From: a bacterium
GTDB lineage: Bacteria; UBP15; UBA6099
Direction: 5' to 3'
DNA length: 23,298 nt
NCBI GenBank assembly: GCA_029573925.1
Contig: JAKQBV010000006.1
Location: 1-23,298, forward strand
Both the position numbers and the translations under genes were made by a program. The notes under the pieces were generated by a model. The model was given only the letters and a program-made list of their open reading frames with translations. It was not told the origin of the DNA and ran no database searches. Shown one piece after another: positions 8,551-14,679 of this stretch; the first letter of the stretch is position 1; every line of letters starts with the position of its first letter.

Positions 8551-8591
8551 TTCTGACATTATAAGATAATAATTAAATCGTTAATTGTAAA
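8551..8591 (-). promoter_or_regulatory. Probable promoter of the heme operon
   Basis: On the minus strand a perfect TATAAT lies at 8563-8558, about 40 bases upstream of the TTG start. Candidate -35 boxes are TTAACG (8584-8579, spacing 15) and TTTACA (8591-8586, spacing 22), neither at the ideal distance. The -10 assignment is therefore firmer than the -35. Transcription would start near 8551, leaving a leader of only about 30 bases, too short for a riboswitch. Confidence 0.5.
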
Positions 8592-8870
8592 GGAAATCAA
8601 TGACACGAAAAGGACAAAGCTTTCATAGCAGATACCGGAGCCGCCAGTTGATGTGAACTGAACAAACTATTGATTTCAGCTTGCAATTACGGTGTCGACC
8701 CCGAATCGAAATGTTTGAGGTTACAGCAAAAGAGCGAATTTTATTCCAAATATTGATAATGCGTTTGACGCATCGCGGGCGCAAACGGCGCGTGGCCCCA
8801 TTCGGGAAAAATCGACGGAAATATAATTATTTATTTTGTTAAGGCAATATTTGCGGTTTCTTTGCGGGGA
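8564..8870. other. Divergent intergenic spacer without a recognisable gene
   Basis: About 300 bases between the heme operon promoter and the ribosomal-protein operon promoter, visibly richer in A and T than the flanking genes. I see no open frame with family resemblance on either strand, no tRNA-like fold, no DnaA-box cluster and no intrinsic terminator. The clearest structure is a short perfect inverted repeat at 8759-8773. It may hold regulatory sites for either operon, or be the remains of a lost gene. Confidence 0.6.
8759..8773. promoter_or_regulatory. Perfect inverted repeat, candidate operator
   Basis: ATGCGT-TTG-ACGCAT is a six-base perfect dyad around three bases, in the divergent spacer about 110 bases upstream of the rpsF promoter and 200 bases upstream of the heme promoter. 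The size fits a dimeric regulator site, but I recognise no specific regulator and a chance occurrence is possible. Confidence 0.25.
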
Positions 8871-8898
8871 TTGAATAATGCGGCGATTGTGCTAGAAT
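8871..8898 (+). promoter_or_regulatory. Probable sigma-70-type promoter of the rpsF operon
   Basis: TTGAAT (8871-8876) and TAGAAT (8893-8898) are separated by 16 bases, giving four and five matches to the consensus hexamers. Transcription would start near 8905 and produce an approximately 75-base leader before rpsF. Confidence 0.6.
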
Positions 8899-8904
8899 AT
8901 CTCG

Positions 8905-8980
8905 AACCTTTCTGCTCCGCGCGCAGCGACGCAACGGCCGCGTATAGCAGCGGAGCCGATGACCGAAGGGAGGTAAGCCG
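8905..8980 (+). promoter_or_regulatory. Structured 5' leader of rpsF, candidate S6:S18 autoregulatory element
   Basis: The leader can form a stem of seven perfect pairs, GCTCCGC (8914-8920) with GCGGAGC (8950-8956). GACCGAAGGG and a strong GGAGGT ribosome site follow. In many bacteria the rpsF leader binds the S6:S18 complex through a hairpin with a conserved CCG, giving feedback control. The position and the nearby CCG at 8963-8965 fit, but I could not align the full consensus, so this is inferred mainly from location. Confidence 0.35.
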
Positions 8981-9274
8981 TTGAGCCACAATAGTTATGA
9001 ATTGCTTTTCATTACGGAACCGGCCTTGGCGCCGGAGAACCTGACCGCATTGCAGGACAGGATAGGCAGCATCCTCACAGCCAACAATGGCGAGGTCGAG
9101 GGAATTGACGACTGGGGCGTGCGAAGGCTCGCGTACCAGATCAACCGCCTCGACGAGGGCCGCTACATGCTTGTCAACTTCAAATGCGAGCCGGCAACGC
9201 TGGCTGAACTGAAAAAGCAGCTCGGTTACATGCAAGACGTGGTTCGGTTCATGCTAATCCGAAAGGGGGATTAG
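8981..9274 (+). CDS. rpsF: 30S ribosomal protein S6 (bS6)
   Basis: A 97-residue S6 that binds S18 in the platform of the small subunit. Conserved features are the N-terminal YELLFITEP strand, DDWGVRRLAYQINRLDEGRYMLVNF in the middle (about 45-70), and the closing DVVRFMLIRK. The start is TTG at 8981. It is supported by a near-perfect GGAGGT six bases upstream and by the fact that S6 homology begins immediately after it. It is the first gene of the rpsF-ssb-rpsR-rplI-dnaB cluster, with only two bases before ssb, a gene order kept across many phyla. Confidence 0.96.
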   Translation: MSHNSYELLFITEPALAPENLTALQDRIGSILTANNGEVEGIDDWGVRRLAYQINRLDEGRYMLVNFKCEPATLAELKKQLGYMQDVVRFMLIRKGD

Positions 9275-9276
9275 CG

Positions 9277-9819
9277 ATGTTGAACCGGATTATTCTCATA
9301 GGCCGGCTCACAAGAGAGCCGGAGATGAGATACACGACCGGAGCGGGCAAGCCGGTGGCGACGTTCACGATCGCCGTCGACAGAGGGTTTCAACAGGCGG
9401 GCAGAGAGAAGGAGGCCGATTTCATCCGTATCGTCTGCTGGGAAAAGCTTGCTGAAACCTGCAAGAAGTATCTCGTGAAAGGGCAGCTCGTGGCGGTGGA
9501 AGGAAGGTTGCAAATCCGCAACTGGGAAACCCCGCAGGGCGAGAAGCGGACCATAGCCGAAGTCAGGGCCGATTCGGTGAAGTTCCTCGACAAGCCCGCG
9601 AGGCAAGCCGGAGGCGGAGGAGCGGGCGCGTCGCAAGGCGTCCCTCTCGCGGGTCAGGAATACGAAGACCCCTATTTCTCCAAAGGGAGCGATTTTCCCC
9701 CGGAGACACTGCCAAAAGAGTCCGCCAAACCCGCCGCAGGCGGCAAGAAGGATTTCGGGTCTTACCCGGATAATTCAATCGACGAAGAAATCGAGCTCGA
9801 CGACGACGAGCCGTTTTAG
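9277..9819 (+). CDS. ssb: Single-stranded DNA-binding protein
   Basis: A 180-residue SSB that coats single-stranded DNA in replication and repair. Residues 1 to about 105 form the OB fold (MLNRIILIGRLTREPEMRYT, then FIRIVCWEKLAETCKKYLVKG and VEGRLQIRNWE). A flexible Gly/Ala/Pro-rich linker follows. The chain ends in the acidic tip DDDEPF, matching the DDDIPF-type tail that recruits partner proteins. The ATG at 9277 follows rpsF by two bases. Its position between the S6 and S18 genes is the common bacterial arrangement. Nothing unusual is seen apart from a long acidic run before the tip. Confidence 0.97.
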   Translation: MLNRIILIGRLTREPEMRYTTGAGKPVATFTIAVDRGFQQAGREKEADFIRIVCWEKLAETCKKYLVKGQLVAVEGRLQIRNWETPQGEKRTIAEVRADSVKFLDKPARQAGGGGAGASQGVPLAGQEYEDPYFSKGSDFPPETLPKESAKPAAGGKKDFGSYPDNSIDEEIELDDDEPF

Positions 9820-9833
9820 GAGGCAAATCTGAC

Positions 9834-10091
9834 ATGTCTTTCGATCCTCGGAAGAAAAAGAAGAAAAAAGGATTTTTTCGCAGACGCTCGCGCAAAGTGT
9901 GCGAATTCTGCGTGGACAAGGACCTAGCCATCGACTACAAGAACGCTGACCAGATGAACAAGTACATCACCGACCGCGGCAAAATCAAGCCGCGCAGAAT
10001 GTCGGGTTGCTGCGCCAAACATCAGCGGAAACTCACGACGCAGTTGAAGCGCGCGAGAGAAATGGCTCTGATACCTTACACACGGGACTAA
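9834..10091 (+). CDS. rpsR: 30S ribosomal protein S18 (bS18), zinc-binding form
   Basis: An 85-residue S18 that pairs with S6 in the 30S platform. It has a very basic N-terminus with six consecutive lysines, then CEFC (Cys23, Cys26) and GCCAKHQ (Cys59, Cys60, His63). This cysteine set marks the zinc-binding form of S18 rather than the cysteine-free form. The conserved TDRGKIKPRRMSG and the LTTQLKRAREMALIPY ending are present. The ATG at 9834 has GGAGG ten bases upstream, just after the ssb stop. A 45-base gap leads to rplI. Confidence 0.97.
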   Translation: MSFDPRKKKKKKGFFRRRSRKVCEFCVDKDLAIDYKNADQMNKYITDRGKIKPRRMSGCCAKHQRKLTTQLKRAREMALIPYTRD

Positions 10092-10136
10092 CCGCCGCGC
10101 GCGGCAGTCCATTTCTGAAAGGAGCGTTTTACCTGA

Positions 10137-10667
10137 ATGAAAGTCATACTGTTGAAAGACGTCGACAACCTTGGAGACAAGAACGACATAAAGAACGTCG
10201 CTCCGGGATACGCGAGGAATTTCCTCGTCCCCAGAGGGCTGGCTGTTCAGGCGACTGAATCCGAGATGAAGCAACTCGAACACAGGATGAAGTTCGAGCA
10301 AAGGAAGCAGGCGAAGCTCGAAGAAAAGCTCGTCAAGATGGCGGGCAAGATAGAGAGCGCCGTGGTAGAGATAACCGCGCACGCCGGCGTGGACGGGAAA
10401 CTCTACGGCTCAGTGTCCGGCAAGCATATCGCCGAAGTCCTGACGGAGAAAATGGGAATTGAGATTGACCGCAAGAGGGTCAAGATGGAAGCTCCCATCA
10501 AACAGACAGGCGAGTTCGAAGTGGTTGTGACGCTGGGTTCGGGCAAGAAAGCCAATATTAAGGTGATCGTCAGCGCGGAAGGCGGAGAGGCTGAGGAAGA
10601 GAAAACCGAAGCAGCTCCCGAACAACCGGCGGCGGAAAAGCCGAGCTCGGAAGAATCGGGCGAATAA
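10137..10667 (+). CDS. rplI: 50S ribosomal protein L9 (bL9) with acidic C-terminal tail
   Basis: Binds 23S rRNA near the L1 stalk and helps keep the reading frame. The N-terminal domain is unmistakable (MKVILLKDVDNLGDKNDIKN, then VAPGYARNFLVPRGLAV). A long central helix (about 41-74) connects to a C-terminal domain that includes YGSVSGKHIAEVL. The product has 176 residues, longer than the roughly 148 typical of the family. The extra part, from about 149 on, is a low-complexity Glu/Ala/Pro/Ser tail. The ATG at 10137 is preceded by AAAGGAG at about twelve bases. Acidic tails on L9 occur sporadically and are probably disordered. Confidence 0.96.
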   Translation: MKVILLKDVDNLGDKNDIKNVAPGYARNFLVPRGLAVQATESEMKQLEHRMKFEQRKQAKLEEKLVKMAGKIESAVVEITAHAGVDGKLYGSVSGKHIAEVLTEKMGIEIDRKRVKMEAPIKQTGEFEVVVTLGSGKKANIKVIVSAEGGEAEEEKTEAAPEQPAAEKPSSEESGE

Positions 10668-10731
10668 ACTCCGGTCGCAAGCCGGTTGTTGAACGACGCG
10701 GCTAGCGTGTCGCGACGCCGCGGTCGATCCA

Positions 10732-10753
10732 CGCGCGGGCGGATGCCCGCGCG
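10732..10753 (+). repeat. Strong GC-rich hairpin between rplI and dnaB
   Basis: CGCGCGGGC-GGAT-GCCCGCGCG forms nine perfect G-C pairs around a four-base loop, 21 bases before the dnaB ATG. No T-run follows, so it is not a standard intrinsic terminator. It could act as an attenuator, a processing or RNA-stability element, or a block on dnaB translation initiation, whose own ribosome site is weak. Confidence 0.6.
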
Positions 10754-10774
10754 GCAGGGACGGCGGTTCACCCT

Positions 10775-12181
10775 ATGTCTGAAAACGTGAAATTTTCCAA
10801 AGTCGCTCCTCAAAGCATCGAGGCGGAGCAGTCCGTTCTCGGCTCCATGATTTTGGACAGGGACATGATAGCCATCGTGCTCGAAACGCTCGAGCCGAGG
10901 CATTTCTACGCGGAAAAACACGGAGAGATTTACAAGGTCGTTCTCGAACTTTACGAAGCGAACGAGCCGGTAGACATGGTGACGCTGGTCGAGTTGCTGA
11001 GCAAGAAGGGGATGCTCGACAAAGTCGGCGGCCCGGCGTACCTTTCGGCTCTGGTAGAGGGCGTCCCCACGCCGGAGCACGCGCCGTCATACGCGAAACT
11101 CGTAGCCCAAAAGGCGATGCTAAGGGACCTCATTAAAACCGGCAACGAGATTGTCAGGATGTCCTACGACGAAGAAGAGAACGCGGACGAGATTGTCTCC
11201 GAAGCGGAAAGACTTCTGTACGATATGTCGCAGGGCCGCGCTTTCAAAGATATTACTCCTATCAAAGCGGAACTGAAAAAGGCGTTCGAGATCATCGACC
11301 GCAAATATCAGAACCGGGGAGAGGTCAGCGGGCTTCCCACAGGGTTCGAAGATCTGAACAAGCTGACGGGCGGGTTCCAGAAATCGGACCTGATAATACT
11401 GGCGGCTAGGCCGGGGATGGGCAAGACGAGTCTCGCGCTGAATTTCGCCGAACATATCGCGGTCGAAAACAAGACCGGAGTTGGAATATTCACCCTTGAA
11501 ATGTCCGCCACGCAGCTTGTCACTAGAATACTTTGCGCGAGGTCGGAGGTTGACGCTCTGGCGCTGCGCGAAGGATGGCTGCGGGACGACGACTGGCATA
11601 GGCTGGCTATGGCGTCGGAACAACTCCACAATGTGCCTATCTGCATAGTTGACAGCCCCGGCCTGACCCCTCTGGAACTGAGGGCGAAAGCCCGCAGGAT
11701 GCAGAAGGAGTTCGGAGTCGAATTCATCATAGTCGACTACCTCCAGTTGATGAGCATGCCCGGCAAGTGGTCTGACAGCCGCGTGCAGCAAGTCTCCGAG
11801 ATGACCCGGCAGTTGAAGATGATGGCTCGCGAGTTGAACGTCCCGGTAATGGTGTTGTCCCAGTTGTCTCGCGCGGTTGAAACGCGCGAGAAGGACATAA
11901 AGAAAAAACGGCCTCAGTTGAGCGATCTGCGCGAATCAGGCTCCATCGAGCAGGACGCCGACATTGTGATGTTTCTTTTCCGCGAAGGATACTATCTGGA
12001 ATTGACCCAGACGGGCGCCGAAAGCGTGCAGTTCGACGAATCGGAGGCGCAGAAGGTCGACCCGCTCAAGACCGAGTTGATTCTGGCCAAGCACCGCAAC
12101 GGCCCGACCGGCAAGGTCTTTTTGACTTTCCGCAAGGAGTTCACCAGATTCGAAAACGCTTCTTCCCGGGAAGAATATTAG
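10775..12181 (+). CDS. dnaB: Replicative DNA helicase DnaB
   Basis: Hexameric 5'-3' helicase that unwinds DNA at the replication fork. The 468-residue protein has an N-terminal DnaG-interacting domain (about 10-110, starting APQSIEAEQSVLGSMI), a linker helix, and a RecA-like motor. The motor shows Walker A RPGMGKTS (212-219), Walker B IIVDYLQLM (318-326), LSQLSRAVE (361-369), and the arginine finger in KHRNGPTG (439-446). Compared with E. coli DnaB there is an extra acidic loop of about 20 residues at roughly 408-431. No intein is seen. The ATG at 10775 has only a weak ribosome site and follows a 107-base gap holding a strong hairpin. It closes the rpsF cluster. Confidence 0.97.
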   Translation: MSENVKFSKVAPQSIEAEQSVLGSMILDRDMIAIVLETLEPRHFYAEKHGEIYKVVLELYEANEPVDMVTLVELLSKKGMLDKVGGPAYLSALVEGVPTPEHAPSYAKLVAQKAMLRDLIKTGNEIVRMSYDEEENADEIVSEAERLLYDMSQGRAFKDITPIKAELKKAFEIIDRKYQNRGEVSGLPTGFEDLNKLTGGFQKSDLIILAARPGMGKTSLALNFAEHIAVENKTGVGIFTLEMSATQLVTRILCARSEVDALALREGWLRDDDWHRLAMASEQLHNVPICIVDSPGLTPLELRAKARRMQKEFGVEFIIVDYLQLMSMPGKWSDSRVQQVSEMTRQLKMMARELNVPVMVLSQLSRAVETREKDIKKKRPQLSDLRESGSIEQDADIVMFLFREGYYLELTQTGAESVQFDESEAQKVDPLKTELILAKHRNGPTGKVFLTFRKEFTRFENASSREEY

Positions 12182-12226
12182 AACGGATCGCGGATATCTA
12201 ATAACACAACAAAACCTCGTCAGACA

Positions 12227-12242
12227 GACTTCGGATGAAGTC
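12227..12242 (+). repeat. Small hairpin upstream of purD
   Basis: GACTTC-GGAT-GAAGTC forms six perfect pairs around a GGAT loop, eight bases before the GGAGG ribosome site of purD. There is no following T-run. It has the same loop as the hairpin before dnaB. I see no known purine regulator or riboswitch motif in this 79-base gap. Confidence 0.4.
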
Positions 12243-12260
12243 GGACTGGAGGACAATCCA

Positions 12261-13538
12261 ATGAAAATTCTAGTCATAGGCGGCGGCGGCAGAGAACACG
12301 CGCTCTGCTGGAAATTGTCGAAGGGCGGCTCTGCCGAGAAAATCTTTTGCGCTCCCGGAAACGCCGGAATAGCCGGCGTCGCCGAATGCGTTCCTATCTC
12401 CGACGGCGACGTGAAAGGGTTGAGGGATTTTGCCGAGCGGCAAAATATTGATCTGGTCATAGTCGGCCCGGAGCTTCCTCTAACTAGAGGAGCGGCGGAC
12501 TCGTTCAAAGAGGCCGGGATAAAGGTTTTCGGGCCTGCCGCATACGCCGCGCAACTCGAGGGGAGCAAGTTTTTCGCGAAGGATTTCATGCGGGAGATGT
12601 CAATCCCGACCGCCGATTTCGCGGATTTCACCGAGTACGAGCCTGCGCGCGCGTATCTCGAATCAGCCGCGTATCCGCTCGTTATCAAAGCCGACGGATT
12701 GGCCGCAGGAAAAGGCGTTCTCGTCACGTCGAGCAAAGACGAGGCTCAGGACTTTCTGAAATCTCTGATGCTGGACGGAGCGCACGGCGGCGCGGGCGCG
12801 AGGATTGTCGTCGAGGAATGTCTTGTCGGGGAGGAAACTTCCATACTGGCCGTCTGCGACGGGCGCGACATGGTCATTCTCACCCCGTCTCAGGATCACA
12901 AAAGAGCTTACGACAACGACGAAGGGCCTAACACAGGCGGCATGGGCGCGTATTCCCCGGTGTCGATTGTTACCCCGGCTTTAATAGAAACGATTAGAGA
13001 ACAGGTGTTGCAACGGGTGGCGGACGGGATGAAAAAGCGAGGGACTCCATTCGTGGGAGTGATCTACGCGGGCATGATGCTGACCGCCGCCGGGCCGAAA
13101 ACGCTGGAATTTAACGTAAGGTTCGGAGACCCGGAAGCGCAGGTTGTGCTCCCGCTCATAGAGGGAGACTTAGCGCAGATATGCTTAGCCGCCGCAGAAG
13201 GAAGACTGGCGGAAACGAAGTGGGAACCCGCGCGCAGGACGGCTATGTGTGTCGTCATGGCGTCCGGGGGGTATCCGGGGAGCTACGAAAAGGGGAAACC
13301 GATAAACGGGCTGGAAGCGGCTGGCGCGTTGGACGATGTTGTGGTTTTTCATGCTGGCACGGCGGCGAAAGACGGACGGATAGTCACAGCCGGAGGAAGA
13401 GTTCTGGAAGTCACCGGAATAGGGGCAAACCTGAAAGAAGCGTCCGACAAGGCTTACGATGCGGTTCGCCTTATAAGCTGGGAAGGCGAGCGGCACAGAA
13501 CCGACATAGGAAAAAGAGATCTTGCGAGGATAAACTAA
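12261..13538 (+). CDS. purD: Phosphoribosylamine--glycine ligase (GAR synthetase)
   Basis: Second step of de novo purine synthesis: joins glycine to phosphoribosylamine using ATP. The 425-residue ATP-grasp protein begins MKILVIGGGGREHALCWKL and has IVGPELPLTRGAAD, the ATP-grasp loop KADGLAAGKGV, PSQDHKRAYDNDEGPNTGGM and the metal-binding FNVRFGDPEAQ. These are all classic PurD motifs and the length is normal. The ATG at 12261 has GGAGG eight bases upstream. No other pur gene is nearby. It lies one base upstream of the aminotransferase gene, so glycine use (PurD) and serine-family synthesis may be transcribed together. Confidence 0.97.
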   Translation: MKILVIGGGGREHALCWKLSKGGSAEKIFCAPGNAGIAGVAECVPISDGDVKGLRDFAERQNIDLVIVGPELPLTRGAADSFKEAGIKVFGPAAYAAQLEGSKFFAKDFMREMSIPTADFADFTEYEPARAYLESAAYPLVIKADGLAAGKGVLVTSSKDEAQDFLKSLMLDGAHGGAGARIVVEECLVGEETSILAVCDGRDMVILTPSQDHKRAYDNDEGPNTGGMGAYSPVSIVTPALIETIREQVLQRVADGMKKRGTPFVGVIYAGMMLTAAGPKTLEFNVRFGDPEAQVVLPLIEGDLAQICLAAAEGRLAETKWEPARRTAMCVVMASGGYPGSYEKGKPINGLEAAGALDDVVVFHAGTAAKDGRIVTAGGRVLEVTGIGANLKEASDKAYDAVRLISWEGERHRTDIGKRDLARIN

Positions 13539-13539
13539 C

Positions 13540-14679
13540 ATGAGAAAAGAAGTATTGTTGACGCCGGGGCCTTCTCAGGTTCCGCACAGAGTCGCGGCGG
13601 CTGGAGCCGCTCCGATCATGCATCACCGCACGGCGGAGTTCGGCGAGATTTTCGCCAGAGCCGTGGCTGGAATGAAAAAGGTTTACGGAACGGAAGGCGA
13701 CGTGTTCATTATAGCCTCGTCGGGAAGCGGCGCGATGGAGATGGCCGTTGTAAACGCGCTTTCGCCGGGCGACCGCGTGGTGGTCGGAAACACTGGGAAA
13801 TTCGGCGAGCGTTTCGCTCAGTTATGCCGCGTTTACGGCGTCGAAGTCGTCGAACTTGTCCGTGAATGGGGCAAGATTGTGACTCCCGAAGAGATGGACG
13901 AAGTCCTGACGAAGGAAAAAGACATCAAAGCCGTTTTCATCACATACAGCGAAACATCCACAGGCATAATGCATCCGCTCGCCGAGTTGGGCGAAGTGAT
14001 AGACAGGCACGGCGCGTTGTTCATCGTGGACGCCGTGAGCGGTCTTGGCGGGCTTGAGATGAAGATGGACGAGTGGAAGGTGGACATGGTGGCCGCCGGC
14101 TCTCAGAAAGCTCTCATGCTGCCTCCGGGCCTTTCCTTCCTCGGCGTAAGGGGCGAAAAGGCTTGGAAAGCTGTCGAAGAGTCGAAGATTCCGAAATATT
14201 ATTACGACCTCAAGAAGTACAGGAAATCAATGCAGAAGAGCGGCGACACGCCGTTCACAATCCCCGTGACGCTTGTGATAAGCCTCGACGAGTCGTTAAA
14301 GATGATGTTCGAGGAGGGGCTTGAAAACATTTACGACAGGCACAAGAAGATGGCCGCCGCCACCCGCGCCGGAGTCAAGGCGCTGGGGCTGAAGCTTTTT
14401 TCCGAGCATCTTTCGTACGTAGAGACGGTGCTCGAAGTCCCCGAAGGCGTTGACGGAAAGAAACTGTCGTCGCTTATCACCAACAAGTACGGTTGCAGGG
14501 TGGCAGGCGGGCAGGACGCGTACAAGGGAAAGATTGTCAGAATAGCGCACATGGGATATGTGACGCACCACGACGTTATTCTGGCAATCTCCGCGCTTGA
14601 GATGTCGCTCAAAGAACTCGGTCATAGCTTCGAGCTAGGGGCGGGCGTGCGCGCGGCAGAGGAGGTTTTCCTTTCATGA
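13540..14679 (+). CDS. Class V aminotransferase (alanine/serine-glyoxylate type), probably serving serine synthesis
   Basis: A PLP-dependent aminotransferase of 379 residues. It starts LLTPGPSQVPHRV and has MHHRTAEFGEI, SGSGAMEMAV (cofactor phosphate region), VDAVSGLG with Asp164, and the Schiff-base lysine Lys190 in GSQKALMLPPG. The family includes alanine-glyoxylate and serine-glyoxylate or serine-pyruvate enzymes. Its stop overlaps the serA start (ATGA), a pairing seen in several anaerobes and thermophiles. The encoded enzyme is suspected there of transaminating 3-phosphohydroxypyruvate in place of SerC. That substrate is an inference, and glyoxylate-dependent glycine production would also fit the purD neighbour. 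The ATG at 13540 has GAGG ten bases upstream, inside purD. Confidence 0.9.
   Translation: MRKEVLLTPGPSQVPHRVAAAGAAPIMHHRTAEFGEIFARAVAGMKKVYGTEGDVFIIASSGSGAMEMAVVNALSPGDRVVVGNTGKFGERFAQLCRVYGVEVVELVREWGKIVTPEEMDEVLTKEKDIKAVFITYSETSTGIMHPLAELGEVIDRHGALFIVDAVSGLGGLEMKMDEWKVDMVAAGSQKALMLPPGLSFLGVRGEKAWKAVEESKIPKYYYDLKKYRKSMQKSGDTPFTIPVTLVISLDESLKMMFEEGLENIYDRHKKMAAATRAGVKALGLKLFSEHLSYVETVLEVPEGVDGKKLSSLITNKYGCRVAGGQDAYKGKIVRIAHMGYVTHHDVILAISALEMSLKELGHSFELGAGVRAAEEVFLS

Noticed and set aside
8551..8980. Riboswitch (cobalamin or other) controlling the heme operon or rpsF
   Set aside because: The heme operon leader is only about 30 bases from the probable start site, and I find no conserved riboswitch core on either strand.
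8831..9235. Minus-strand open frame of 134 codons opposite rpsF and its leader
   Set aside because: It is the antisense shadow of S6 and extends through the promoter region without any homology.
10094..10105. GC palindrome GCCGCGCGCGGC between rpsR and rplI
   Set aside because: It leaves at most a four-pair stem with a four-base loop and no T-run; such alternating GC words are expected by chance at this base composition.
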